In this document: in pieces, positions 8,902 through 19,512 of the stretch
Numbering within the stretch: position 1 is the stretch's first letter
Layout of the letters: each line of letters begins with the position of its first letter
NCBI RefSeq assembly: GCF_000285595.1
Contig: NZ_HE611064.1
Location: forward strand, 119,341 to 183,340
DNA length: 64,000 nt
From: Kurthia senegalensis
GTDB taxonomy: Bacteria > Bacillota > Bacilli > Bacillales_A > Planococcaceae
Reading direction: 5' to 3'
Notes under the pieces: generated by a model
Told to the model about the DNA's origin: nothing
The model's database searches: none
What the model saw: only the letters and a program-made list of their open reading frames with translations
Made by a program: the position numbers and the translations under genes

Positions 8902-10442
8902 TTAATAACTCGCTTCTTTTAATCGTAACTGTTGTTGAATAATTTGACGATTAATCGCATCTAAGTACGCTTCTGCTGATGCTTTTAAAACGTCTTGTGC
9001 CGCATCGCGACCACGATATTTACCATCTTTATATGCGATGTTAATGACCGCTTCTCCGAGTGCGTCACGACCCGAACCGACAGACGATACACGATAATCT
9101 AATACACGAACCGGTTCTTCCACTAGTTTCTCAAGTGTATTAAAAATCGCTTCAACGGAGCCCGAACCAATCGATGCAACCGTAATTTCTTCACCCGAAG
9201 GCTTCGTCGCACGAACCGTTGCGGTCGGAATGTTTTCCGTACCGTATTGCACTTGAACAGATTGTAACGAATACAGTGGTATATTCGCTGTTTGAATCGT
9301 TTCATCTGTTAGTAGCGTAAGTAAATCTTCTTCTGTAATTTCTTTCTTCTTATCTGCCAAATCTTTAAAGGAAACGAATGCACGTTGCAATTTTTCATCA
9401 TCTAAGTCGAAGCCCATTTCAATTGAACGTTCTTTGAATGCATGACGACCTGAATGTTTTCCTAAAATGAGTGGTATTTTATTTTCACCAACAAGTGCAG
9501 GCGTAATAATTTCATACGTTTCTGGATTTTTTAAGACGCCATCTTGATGAATACCCGACTCATGAGCAAAAGCATTTTTACCGACGATGGCTTTGTTTGG
9601 CTGAACAGGTGACCCTGTTAATTTACTTACTAAACGAGACGTTCGTGTAATCTCATTTAAATGAATGCCCGTGTCCATTTTGTACAAATCATTTCGAATA
9701 TGTAGGGCAACAGCAATTTCTTCTAACGCTGCATTACCAGCACGTTCTCCAATACCATTGATCGTACATTCTACTTGTCTCGCACCATTTTCCACTGCTG
9801 CAATAGAGTTCGCGACAGCCATACCTAAATCATCGTGACAATGAGATGAAAATTTTACGAGATCGCTATTCGGTACTTCTTCTATAAGATATTTAAATAA
9901 CGCTCCATACTCTGCGGGACTAGCATAACCAACCGTATCTGGTACATTAATAGTCGTTGCACCTGCTTGAATTACTTCATCAATAATTTGAACGAGAAAT
10001 GCAGGATCAGAACGGAAAGCGTCTTCTGCTGACCATTGTACGAGTGGGAAAAATTGTTTCGCATATTTCACCGCTGCCACGCTCGCCTCAACGACTTGTT
10101 CAGGTGTTTTATTCAATTTATATTTCATATGAATAGGGCTCGTCGCTAAAAAACATGAATATGTGGATTTTCAGCATGTTTCAATGCTTCCCATGTCACA
10201 TCAATATCTTTTTGCATGGCACGTGCCAAACCAGTTACTGTTGAATTTTTCACCGTTGTGGCGATTTGAGAAACCGCTTCAAAATCACCTGGTGAAGAAG
10301 CAGGAAACCCTGCTTCAATAATAGAAACACCAAGACGTTCTAATTGCTTTGCGATTTCAAGCTTTTCACCAGTATTTAAATTAATACCTGCTGACTGCTC
10401 GCCATCACGAAGGGTTGTGTCAAAGATATCAATTTTTGTCAT
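8902..10442 (-). CDS. leuA: 2-isopropylmalate synthase (frameshifted in a poly-A run)
   Basis: The first 98 residues (start [19 protein letters not shown]) hold the DxTLRDGEQ metal/substrate motif. The remaining 408 residues hold the [15 protein letters not shown] metal site and the C-terminal regulatory domain. The frame breaks at a run of six A at 10148-10153. A seventh A restores [13 protein letters not shown] and a 513-residue protein of normal length. It condenses acetyl-CoA with 2-oxoisovalerate, the committed step to leucine. It starts 2 bases after ilvC in an otherwise intact operon, so an assembly error is more likely than a real mutation. Confidence 0.93.
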
Positions 10443-10444
10443 CG

Positions 10445-11503
<1,059 letters not shown>

Positions 11504-11509
11504 TTATTT

Positions 11510-12025
11510 TTATTGTAAAAGCGAAAGTTGTGTCTTCTGTTGTAATTGTGAATCACGAACAAACGCTGTAACACCTGTGCGAGTGAGTTCTTTAATACCA
11601 TATGGTTTCATTAACTCAATAAAAGCATCGATTTTTTCTGGATTCCCTACGACTTGATATGTAATGACACTTTTGCCCATATCGATAGCTTGTGCTCTAA
11701 ATGGATCAACGATGGCATTAATTTCTGCTCGTAAGTTAGGTGGCGCAACGACTTTAATTAATGCTAGTTCACGAATAACATTTGATTTATCTGTAATGTC
11801 ATTCACTTTGATCACATCAATTTGCTTCGACAACTGTTTGACCAGTTGTTCAATTTTGCGCTCATCTTCTACATTGACGATAAACGTCATTTTCGAAATA
11901 CCTGGCTGTTCTGTATGCCCAACCGTAATACTTTCGATATTGAATTGGCGTTTCATTAATAACCCTGTGACGCGATTCAACACACCACTTTGGTTAATAA
12001 CCGTTACTGTTATAATGCGTCTCAT
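11510..12025 (-). CDS. ilvN: Acetolactate synthase small (regulatory) subunit
   Basis: 171 residues. The N-terminal ACT domain ([21 protein letters not shown]) binds valine for feedback control, and a C-terminal ALS_ss domain follows. Its ATG overlaps the ilvB stop as TAATG, indicating coupled translation with the catalytic subunit. Confidence 0.97.
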   Translation of the reverse strand: MRRIITVTVINQSGVLNRVTGLLMKRQFNIESITVGHTEQPGISKMTFIVNVEDERKIEQLVKQLSKQIDVIKVNDITDKSNVIRELALIKVVAPPNLRAEINAIVDPFRAQAIDMGKSVITYQVVGNPEKIDAFIELMKPYGIKELTRTGVTAFVRDSQLQQKTQLSLLQ

Positions 12026-13767
12026 TATTTTTCAACTCCAATCATTTCATTCAAACCAGCACCCGGTGCAACCATTGGTGTTACGAGTTCTAGTTGTTTC
12101 ACACGACAATCAATTAATACCGGACCATCGTAAGCGAAAGCTTCCGCTAATTGTTGTTTCGCCGTTTTCGCATCGTCAATAACGATTCCTTTCACGTTAT
12201 ATGCTTCTGCCAGTTTGACGAAATCTGGTTGAACAGGCATTAAAGAAGAAGAATAGCGTTCGTTATAAAATGATTGTTGCCACTGACGCACCATACCTAG
12301 ACATGCATTATTCAGCATGATGATTTTGACTGGCAAATCAAACTCTTGCAATAAGCCAAGCTCTTGAAGTGTCATTTGGAAACCAGCATCTCCGACAATG
12401 GCCACAACGACTTCATCAGGAAAAGCAAATTGCGCTCCGATGGCAGCTGGGAAACCGAATCCCATCGTACCAAGTCCACCGGATGTTACCCAACGATGAT
12501 CTTTTTTAAATGAAAAGTATTGTGCTGCAAACATTTGATGTTGCCCAACGTCCGTCGTCACAATCGCTTCTCCTTTCGTTAAATCATTTACATGTTGTAA
12601 AATTTGTTGTGGTAGTAGCGTTCCTTCTTCATCGACTTCATACCAGTATGGATACTTTTCGCGCCACGTATTTAACGTAGTGACCCATTCTGTATGATCT
12701 TCCACTTCAAACTCTTGCTTCAGCAATGCCTGAAGTGCTTCTTTTGCATCGGATACAATCGGGACATCTGTCGGAACATTTTTACCGATTTCCGCTGGGT
12801 CGATATCAATATGAATAATTTTAGCGGACGGCGCAAACTTCGATAAATTGCCTGTTAAACGGTCATCGAAGCGGGAACCGATATTAATGAGTACGTCGGC
12901 TTCCGAAATCCCCATATTCGATGCGTACGTCCCGTGCATTCCAGCCATACCGTAAAACAGGGCATGATCGTTTTCGATTGTTCCTAAGCCGAGTAGCGTA
13001 TTCACAACAGGTAGCTGATATTTTTCAATAAATTGATTAAATTCTAATTTAGCGTTCGCAGCTAAAATCCCTGCACCTGCTAACACAATCGGTTTTTTCG
13101 CTTTTTGAATGAGTTCAATTGCTTTTTTGATTTGAAGGAAGTTCGGTCGAATCGTCGGTTGATAACCTGGCAAATTAATCGGTTCATCTTTATATGACGC
13201 TGCATCAAACAATGCATTCGCAATATTTTTAGGGAAATCCACAACGACCGGTCCTTTTCGACCTGTATTCGCAATATGAAATGCCTCTTTAATAATACGT
13301 GGGATATCTTGTACGTCTTTAATTTGATAATTATGCTTCGTAATCGGTTGTGTAATTCCTACAATGTCTGCTTCTTGGAAAGCATCCGTTCCAACGACTG
13401 TCGTCGCTACTTGGCCTGTAAAAACGACTAGCGGTAAGGAGTCCATCATCGCATCCGTTATTCCTGTCACAAGGTTCGTTGCTCCAGGCCCAGAAGTTGC
13501 AATGACAACACCTGGCCTACCTGTCACACGTGCATATCCTTCTGCCGCATGAATCGCGCCTTGCTCATGACGAGCTAAAATGTGCTTGATTGGATTTCGG
13601 TATAACGCATCGTATAGCGGTAAAACAGCGCCACCTGGATAGCCGAAAATAATATCGACGTCCTGTTCTTTTAACGTTTCAATAAATACTTCTGCTCCTG
13701 TTTTTCGTGTCGTTTCGACGGGTTGTTTCGTTGATGGATGATTTTCTAATTCAAGTTCTGCACTCAT
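12025..13767 (-). CDS. ilvB: Acetolactate synthase large subunit
   Basis: 580 residues with the three thiamine-diphosphate enzyme domains. Landmarks are the N-terminal [13 protein letters not shown] and catalytic Glu region ([15 protein letters not shown]), the central FAD domain, and the C-terminal [25 protein letters not shown] cofactor motif. With IlvN it makes acetolactate from pyruvate (valine/leucine) or acetohydroxybutyrate (isoleucine). AAGGAGG precedes the ATG. The gene is preceded by a T-box leader. Confidence 0.98.
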   Translation of the reverse strand: MSAELELENHPSTKQPVETTRKTGAEVFIETLKEQDVDIIFGYPGGAVLPLYDALYRNPIKHILARHEQGAIHAAEGYARVTGRPGVVIATSGPGATNLVTGITDAMMDSLPLVVFTGQVATTVVGTDAFQEADIVGITQPITKHNYQIKDVQDIPRIIKEAFHIANTGRKGPVVVDFPKNIANALFDAASYKDEPINLPGYQPTIRPNFLQIKKAIELIQKAKKPIVLAGAGILAANAKLEFNQFIEKYQLPVVNTLLGLGTIENDHALFYGMAGMHGTYASNMGISEADVLINIGSRFDDRLTGNLSKFAPSAKIIHIDIDPAEIGKNVPTDVPIVSDAKEALQALLKQEFEVEDHTEWVTTLNTWREKYPYWYEVDEEGTLLPQQILQHVNDLTKGEAIVTTDVGQHQMFAAQYFSFKKDHRWVTSGGLGTMGFGFPAAIGAQFAFPDEVVVAIVGDAGFQMTLQELGLLQEFDLPVKIIMLNNACLGMVRQWQQSFYNERYSSSLMPVQPDFVKLAEAYNVKGIVIDDAKTAKQQLAEAFAYDGPVLIDCRVKQLELVTPMVAPGAGLNEMIGVEK

Positions 13768-13802
13768 CTTTTAGCTCCTCCTTCACTCATTTCAAGTTCA
13801 AT

Positions 13803-14085
13803 AAAAAAAGTTTTTTCATGCCACGCAAAAATGTTGCTCGCTTTGCGTAGGGATGAAAAAACTTTCACGGTACCACCCTGCTTCATCGTAAAGTCACCTT
13901 TACGACCTCATGGAATAGATTACTCTATTCTTTAGTTAACGAGTGACACGCACCCGGAATGACCTAATAACTGATGCGTTTAGCCATTCACTCAGAGGGG
14001 ATGTCAGAAATAGTTGGCTACTGATTCACACCGACCATCAGCTCTCTGCAAAGTCCAAATTCTACTTCCTTTAACCTCTTCAACG
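13803..14085 (-). promoter_or_regulatory. T-box leader, Ile specifier, upstream of ilvB
   Basis: Minus-strand leader with the T-box sequence AGGGTGGTACCGTG (13866-13879), which pairs with the 3' end of uncharged tRNA. A competing terminator stem (AAAGTTTTTTCAT with ATGAAAAAACTTT) and U tract end at 13803. Stem I starts near 14082. In its specifier loop the GAC-ATC-C context places the triplet ATC at 14000-14002, so isoleucine. The nearby CTC belongs to the lower stem pairing with GAGG and is less likely to be the codon. It lies between ilvD and ilvB, so it can make ilvBNC-leu expression depend on tRNA-Ile charging independently of ilvD. Confidence 0.92.
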
Positions 14086-14098
14086 CTTTAATTTATTC

Positions 14099-14113
14099 AA
14101 TTTTCAAATAATT
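14099..14113 (-). promoter_or_regulatory. CodY-like box at the start of the ilvB leader
   Basis: AATAATTTGAAAATT matches the CodY consensus AATTTTCWGAAAATT at 12 of 15 positions. It sits just upstream of stem I of the T-box. No clear -35/-10 pair is seen here. Confidence 0.5.
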
Positions 14114-14116
14114 TTA

Positions 14117-15784
14117 TTAATATTTCATCGTTCCGCCTGTTGAAGCAGATGTCACGAGCATAGAATAACGAGCAAGCCATCCTTTTTTAATTTTCGGTTC
14201 AAATATTGGCAATGTTTTCGCTCTTTCTTGCAATTGTTCTTCCGATACTTCTACATTAATGGTACGTTCTGGTAAATCAATCGTAATCAAATCACCGTCT
14301 TGAATCAATGCAATCGGACCTCCTTCTGCTGCTTCAGGTGAAATATGTCCGATAGAAATGCCTCGTGAAGCACCACTAAAACGACCGTCTGTAATGAGTG
14401 CTACGTCTTTTCCTAATCCACGTCCTTGAATCGCTGATGTGGGGGCAAGCATTTCTGGCATTCCAGGTCCACCTTTAGGTCCTTCGTATCGAATAACGAC
14501 AACATGTCCAGCTTGAACAATCCCGTCATCAATTGCTTGTTGTGCCGCATCTTGTGAGTTGAAGCAAATCGCTTCGCCGCGGAACGTTTGAATAGATGGA
14601 TCGACAGCACCTACTTTAATAACGCCTCCATCCGGTGCGATATTACCGAATAAAATAGATAAACCACCTACTTTACTGTACGGATTGTCTTTCGTACGAA
14701 TGACATCGGTGTTCGTAATGTTATTTTCAGCGACGTTTTCACGAACAGTTTTCCCTGTTACCGTTATACGATCTGGATGAATGGCACCTGGAATTTTCGT
14801 TAATTCATGAATGATTGCTGAAATGCCGCCTGCTAAATGAATATCATGCATCGAATAATTAGATGCTGGCATAATTTTTGCTAAATACGGTACGCGTTTG
14901 GCGACTTCATTAATATCATCAACTTTATAGTCAATTTCCGCCTCATGTGCTAACGCAAGTGTATGAAGAACCGTATTCGTTGAACCACCCATTGCCATGT
15001 CTAAAGCAAAAGCATCATCAATCGCTTCTTTCGTAACGATATCACGTGGTTTTACATCATTTTTAATCATGTCCACTAAGTTTTTAGCAGCTTGTTTAAT
15101 CAATTCATGGCGTTCTTTTGACGTTGCTACGATTGTCGCATTTCCTGGAACTGTCAGCCCGACCATTTCCATTAATGAGTTCATTGAATTGGCTGTAAAC
15201 ATTCCTGAACAAGAACCACAAGTTGGACAAGCATTTTGTTCAATATCAAGTAGTTCCGACTCACTCATACGTCCACTCTTATAAGCTCCTACACCTTCAA
15301 ATACCGATGTAAGTGAAAGTGGCTCTCCTTTAGATGAAACGCCCGGTTCCATCGGTCCTCCCGTAACAAATATAGAAGGAACGTTCGTACGAACCGCTGC
15401 CATTAACATACCTGGTGTAATTTTGTCACAGTTTGGAATGTAAAATACACCGTCGAACCAGTGTGCATTAATAACGGTTTCTGCACTGTCTGCAATTAAT
15501 TCACGTGATGGGAGAGAATAACGCATTCCGATATGCCCCATTGCAATACCATCATCGACACCGATTGTATTAAATTCGAATGGAATTCCTCCCGCTTCGA
15601 TAATCGCTTGTTTAACGACTTTCCCGAACTCTTGTAAATGGACGTGTCCCGGAATAATGTCAATATATGAATTACAAATTCCGATAAATGGTTTGTCTAA
15701 ATCTTTCGTTTTTACACCAGCCGCATATAATAAACTACGATGCGGTGCTCGGTCGATCCCTTTTTTTATCATGTCACTTCGCAT
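14117..15784 (-). CDS. ilvD: Dihydroxy-acid dehydratase
   Basis: 555 residues, full length. The iron-sulfur cysteines are visible in [10 protein letters not shown] (about residues 119-128) and [17 protein letters not shown] (about 191-207). It dehydrates 2,3-dihydroxy acids in valine, leucine and isoleucine synthesis. It is the first gene of the block, with its own promoter and a CodY-like site upstream, and is separated from ilvB by the T-box leader. Confidence 0.98.
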   Translation of the reverse strand: MRSDMIKKGIDRAPHRSLLYAAGVKTKDLDKPFIGICNSYIDIIPGHVHLQEFGKVVKQAIIEAGGIPFEFNTIGVDDGIAMGHIGMRYSLPSRELIADSAETVINAHWFDGVFYIPNCDKITPGMLMAAVRTNVPSIFVTGGPMEPGVSSKGEPLSLTSVFEGVGAYKSGRMSESELLDIEQNACPTCGSCSGMFTANSMNSLMEMVGLTVPGNATIVATSKERHELIKQAAKNLVDMIKNDVKPRDIVTKEAIDDAFALDMAMGGSTNTVLHTLALAHEAEIDYKVDDINEVAKRVPYLAKIMPASNYSMHDIHLAGGISAIIHELTKIPGAIHPDRITVTGKTVRENVAENNITNTDVIRTKDNPYSKVGGLSILFGNIAPDGGVIKVGAVDPSIQTFRGEAICFNSQDAAQQAIDDGIVQAGHVVVIRYEGPKGGPGMPEMLAPTSAIQGRGLGKDVALITDGRFSGASRGISIGHISPEAAEGGPIALIQDGDLITIDLPERTINVEVSEEQLQERAKTLPIFEPKIKKGWLARYSMLVTSASTGGTMKY

Positions 15785-15907
15785 ATTCTACACCTCTTCT
15801 ATATAGACAACCCGCAAAAGAATATCATCGCCACACTTTTATAACATCGGTGTGTGATGCGCTTTCTTGTGCTGTTAACGCTGTAAAACGTTTTTTAAAT
15901 TGTTGTT

Positions 15908-15936
15908 ATCATAGTATGTATAACCATTGAAGTCAA
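15908..15936 (-). promoter_or_regulatory. Promoter of ilvD
   Basis: TTGACT at 15931-15936 and TATGAT at 15908-15913 with a 17-base spacer on the minus strand: a strong housekeeping-type promoter about 120 bases before ilvD. The rest of the 303-base gap (to 16087) holds no gene that I can see. Confidence 0.75.
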
Positions 15937-15948
15937 CAGTCTATTTTG

Positions 15949-15963
15949 AATTATCAGACTATT
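15949..15963 (-). promoter_or_regulatory. CodY-like box upstream of the ilvD promoter
   Basis: AATAGTCTGATAATT has 12 of 15 matches to the CodY consensus. It ends 12 bases upstream of the -35, a position from which a repressor could hinder polymerase. Confidence 0.55.
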
Positions 15964-16087
15964 TTAAAAACTTTATTGTAAATTAAAACGCTTTCAATGG
16001 CTTTATTGCTGTTTTTTGCTCATTTTTGAAAAAAGAAAAAATTTTTATTTATTCTATGCAATATATCGCAATGAAATCATTCCGAAT

Positions 16088-17380
16088 TTATTTTAGCATT
16101 CGTTTGAAGAACGCTGTTCGGAATAAACCTTGCGGATCAAATTGCTCGATATGTGCTAGAAATATATTATGTTTGGCATATTGTCGTTTAAAATCACCCT
16201 CATCGTAATGATTCATCTTACCGAAATGTGCCCGTCCACCGTATTTTGAAGTGACATAATGTACGTAACGAAAATACGGTTCATAACGCATTCCTTTATA
16301 CATATGAAATGCAATAAACACACAATCCTCCCCTTGTGTCGGACTTAAAAAGCCGCGCTCGCCTTTTTGTGTTCGGATTTCTATTGGAAAATGGACAGCG
16401 TACGGATGACGTGACAATGTTTCATGCAACTCTTCAAAACAAGCTTCAAAATTTTCAATAGGAATCGCATATTCACATTCTACAAACTTCACTTTACGTG
16501 GTGTCGCAAACAATTGATAACTCACATCTTCACGTTGACCTATCGGTACAGCTTTCGCACTCAAGTTACTAACGAGCTTCGTCGCCTTTGGTATCACTTT
16601 GCATAAACTCGAAGCATATTGTAATACGTTGTTTTCTAAAAAAATGTCCATCTTCGACAAAGGCTTCGCTTGAACAGTCATCGGATCGATTGGATTCATC
16701 ACTTTTTGCTGTACGTCCGTTTGACCAGGGAAATAAAACCATTCCGCATGTCGATTCGTTTGAACGGTCTTTTGAAACGTCGACAGCAACGTATTTGTCG
16801 TCACTTTAGAACAGTCATAAGCAAGTCCGTACAAAGGTACCGCTTGAATCGTGACGTCTGTAATAACGCCCATTAATCCAAGAGAAATATGCATACTCTC
16901 CGAATAAGCATCCTCCCTCGTAATTTGACGATACGTACCGTTCCCATCAACGACGCCCCATCTGACAATTTGATTCGAAATCGAACCGAGCTGAATACCT
17001 GTTCCGTGCGTTCCTGTACTAATGGCTCCAGCAATCGTTTGGACGTCGATATCGCCCATGTTTTCTAGTGCCAATTGAGATGCTGCCAGCAAAGGGCCGA
17101 CATCATACAATCGCGTACCCGCCCAAAACGTCGCTTGTTGTAAGGTTTCATCTACATGAATTAACCCCGTCATATGAGATAATTCCATCGCATAACAATC
17201 GGGTAATGCGACTGGACTAAAAGAATGTCCCGTCCCAACTGTTCGAATCGTTTTATTTTGATTTTTCGCACGAATAACAATGTTTTGAACGTCTTCAATA
17301 CTTTGTGGTGTGTAAAAAGAAGCTTGTTCTCGAGACGCTGTTTCTCCCCAATTTCGCCAATTTTTCTTTATAGAAAACAT
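16088..17380 (-). CDS. FAD-binding aldonolactone oxidase (D-arabinono-1,4-lactone oxidase family)
   Basis: 430 residues. The N-terminal PCMH-type FAD-binding domain is seen in TVGTGHSFSP (about residues 45-54) and GAISTGTHGTG (about 116-126). The C-terminal ALO domain ends with the substrate/FAD contact GGRAHFGKMNHYDEGDF. The family oxidises sugar-acid lactones or sugar alcohols. The actual substrate cannot be read from sequence. It overlaps the aldolase-like gene by 13 bases and is translated behind GGGGGGAAGGG, so the two form one unit. Confidence 0.88.
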   Translation of the reverse strand: MFSIKKNWRNWGETASREQASFYTPQSIEDVQNIVIRAKNQNKTIRTVGTGHSFSPVALPDCYAMELSHMTGLIHVDETLQQATFWAGTRLYDVGPLLAASQLALENMGDIDVQTIAGAISTGTHGTGIQLGSISNQIVRWGVVDGNGTYRQITREDAYSESMHISLGLMGVITDVTIQAVPLYGLAYDCSKVTTNTLLSTFQKTVQTNRHAEWFYFPGQTDVQQKVMNPIDPMTVQAKPLSKMDIFLENNVLQYASSLCKVIPKATKLVSNLSAKAVPIGQREDVSYQLFATPRKVKFVECEYAIPIENFEACFEELHETLSRHPYAVHFPIEIRTQKGERGFLSPTQGEDCVFIAFHMYKGMRYEPYFRYVHYVTSKYGGRAHFGKMNHYDEGDFKRQYAKHNIFLAHIEQFDPQGLFRTAFFKRMLK

Positions 17381-18536
17381 TGCCCTTCCCCCCTATATGT
17401 TTGATATGGACCGACATAACCATTTTTATTAAACGTATGCAGCACTTGGAATCTCTCGCATAGTTCACCCGCTTTACTATGACGGAAAAACACAAGATCT
17501 CCTATGCTATACGTTTTTGTTCGTTGTTTCATCGGCGTTTGTACTTCACCCGCACCTTCTAATGTGAAAAATTCCAATTGTTCGTCTAACGGCTTCGGCA
17601 TTTTATCTACGGATATAGCTCCGCTCGCTATGTATCCACCTCCATGTAACACAATTGTCTGTGCATCAGGTTGTCGCGTCACACGTAAGCAAAAACCAGC
17701 TGCTTGCTGAAAAGGCATCTCTTTATATGCATCAAACAATGCTGGTTTATATAAAGCAGAGCCGACTGTAATTTCAGTTACTTCTGGACAAGATGCATTG
17801 AAGCGTAGACTCCCCGAGCCTCCACCATTTACAAATTGGAGTGGCCCAACATGACGTTCTACTAGCTGGACAGCTTTTTGCCGTTGTGCTTGAATCATTG
17901 ATTTTGATTTTTTTGAAGTTGTCGAATCAACATCCCTTTTGCTTTGTTTAACGGTTTATCTCCTACACCAGCCAACTGTGCATCGTACCCCATAAGTGAT
18001 GTAATATGAAGTTGCCCAAAAGAACGGCTTTGTTGAATCAATTTTTTAAGTTGTAATTCATTTGTAACACTTGAACGTCTCGTCCCAAAATAAATCGCTT
18101 TCAAATCTAGCGATACGTTAATATCAATACAAATATTTACAGAAACATTGCGTTCCAATGCTAATTCATTTAAATGTCTCATGTGCGCTTCGCAATCTAC
18201 CATAAACGTAATATCTTTCCCTTTTTGGATCCATTGCAATAACGCTCGGACACTCGTCGTTTCCATCGTCGGATATCCTAATAAAAAATGGTCGAATCCT
18301 TTTTCACATAAAAAAGCGGTTTCTGCAGCGCTATATGTCATCCAACCACTTAGTTGTTCCCTTAAAAGGGTCGCTACATTTTTCAATACATCGACCGAAC
18401 GAATCGATTTTGTTGCAATACGTATTTTTTTAGTCGATGCCATTTTCTTCACTTGTAAACTATTCGCCTCCAACGCTTCTAGGTCTAACCAAGCAAAAGG
18501 TGCTTCTAATTGTTGAAGAAATGAACTATGTTTCAT
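17368..18536 (-). CDS. Amino acid deaminase/aldolase, alanine racemase N-terminal fold (frameshifted)
   Basis: Two frames make one protein. The upstream frame (start MKHSSFLQQL) carries the PLP-barrel fold with the likely PLP lysine in IRIATKSIRS. The downstream frame carries NGGGSGSLRF and the DSD1-type C-terminal domain with metal-site candidates (QTIVLHGGGY). A run of seven A at 17908-17914 breaks the frame; an eighth A joins them into about 389 residues. The family (D-threonine aldolase/D-serine dehydratase-like) acts on D-amino or hydroxyamino acids. The first ATG of the open frame (18551) lies in a terminator U tract; GGAGGG precedes the ATG at 18536, which I use. Confidence 0.85.
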
Positions 18537-18558
18537 CTGTTTTCCCTCCATAAAAAAA

Positions 18559-18603
18559 GCTGCTCATAAAATGAAACGAAAACTCGTTCAATTTATGAGC
18601 AGC
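18559..18603 (-). terminator. Terminator after the 39-residue ORF
   Basis: GCTGCTCATAAA/TTTATGAGCAGC hairpin with a run of seven T on the minus strand, between the small ORF and the aldolase gene. Confidence 0.85.
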
Positions 18604-18624
18604 AGAATGAATTGCGTCGTACGA

Positions 18625-18744
18625 TTACACATTGACACCTGGAATGAATGTTAAGTCTAATGCCAAATTCAACATAACGAATAGATGAATCCCCGCAACT
18701 AAAAAGCCAATTTGGTTATATTTTTTCACTGACATTTCTTTCAT
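18625..18744 (-). CDS. Small membrane protein, 39 residues
   Basis: ATG preceded by GGTGG, then 39 codons: a short basic N-terminus (MKEMSVKKYNQ), one hydrophobic helix (IGFLVAGIHLFVMLNLAL) and a short tail ending in PGVNV. A dedicated terminator follows directly. The basic-then-hydrophobic pattern predicts a single-pass membrane peptide. I do not recognise a family. The 177 bases between this ORF and pncA hold only AT-rich divergent promoter DNA. Confidence 0.65.
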   Translation of the reverse strand: MKEMSVKKYNQIGFLVAGIHLFVMLNLALDLTFIPGVNV

Positions 18745-18921
18745 AATAAATTCCACCTTTCACTGCTTCAATTATATTAATCGCTCGTTCGCTCTTAATA
18801 TTTGTTTTAATAATACAATCACCTTTATAATATTGCAACTATTTTTTGTCTATTTTGTGACATTTTTTATTTTTAGACAAATCGTTATGTATTCGGTAAA
18901 GTAGAACATAGGAGGTGTCAG

Positions 18922-19467
18922 ATGGAAGCTTTACTTATTATTGATTATACGAACGATTTCGTCGCAACAAATGGTGCACTAACGTGTGGGGAACCAGGGC
19001 AACAATTAGAAACATATATTACCGATTTAACGGTGAAAATGGCCGCACAAAAAGACTTCATTGTATTCGCTTGTGACCTTCATGAACAAGAAGATCCATA
19101 TCATCCTGAATCGAAGCTATTTCCCCCGCACAATATTCGCGATACCGATGGAAGAAAACTGTATGGAACCGTCGCAACAGCGTACGAACATATAAAAGAA
19201 GAACCTTACGTCTACTGGATGGACAAAACACGTTACTCTTCTTTTGCCGGTACGAATCTCGCTCTAAAATTACGTGAGCGAAACATTACATCCATTCACC
19301 TCGTTGGTGTTTGTACCGATATTTGTATTTTACACACGGCCATCGATGCTTATAATGAAGGATTTACCGTGACGATTCACGAAAAGGGCGTCGCAAGCTT
19401 TAACGCAGCCGGGCACGAATGGGCTCTGAACCATTTTAAAAATAGTCTCGGCGCAAAGGTATTGTAA
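18922..19467 (+). CDS. pncA: Isochorismatase-family cysteine hydrolase, probable nicotinamidase
   Basis: 181 residues. The triad is visible: Asp in LLIIDYTNDF (residue 8), Lys in MDKTRYSSF (about 98) and the nucleophile Cys in LVGVCTDICILHTA (about 133). The metal-site pattern DLHEQEDPYHPES is typical of nicotinamidases, which hydrolyse nicotinamide to nicotinate in NAD salvage. AGGAGG precedes the ATG. It is a monocistronic plus-strand gene ending at a bidirectional terminator shared with the transporter. Confidence 0.85.
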   Translation: MEALLIIDYTNDFVATNGALTCGEPGQQLETYITDLTVKMAAQKDFIVFACDLHEQEDPYHPESKLFPPHNIRDTDGRKLYGTVATAYEHIKEEPYVYWMDKTRYSSFAGTNLALKLRERNITSIHLVGVCTDICILHTAIDAYNEGFTVTIHEKGVASFNAAGHEWALNHFKNSLGAKVL

Positions 19468-19483
19468 ATAACATATAAAAAAA

Positions 19484-19507
19484 GGAAGTCCCTAAAATAG
19501 GACTTCC
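19484..19507. terminator. Bidirectional terminator between pncA and the MFS gene
   Basis: GGAAGTCCCT/AGGACTTCC hairpin flanked by A and T runs on both sides; it serves both convergent genes. Confidence 0.9.
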
Positions 19508-19512
19508 TTTTT

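Noticed and set aside
13991-13999. CTC as the T-box specifier, which would make it a leucine T-box
   Set aside because: The CTC is part of CCTCT that pairs with AGAGG at the base of stem I, leaving ATC in the specifier loop.
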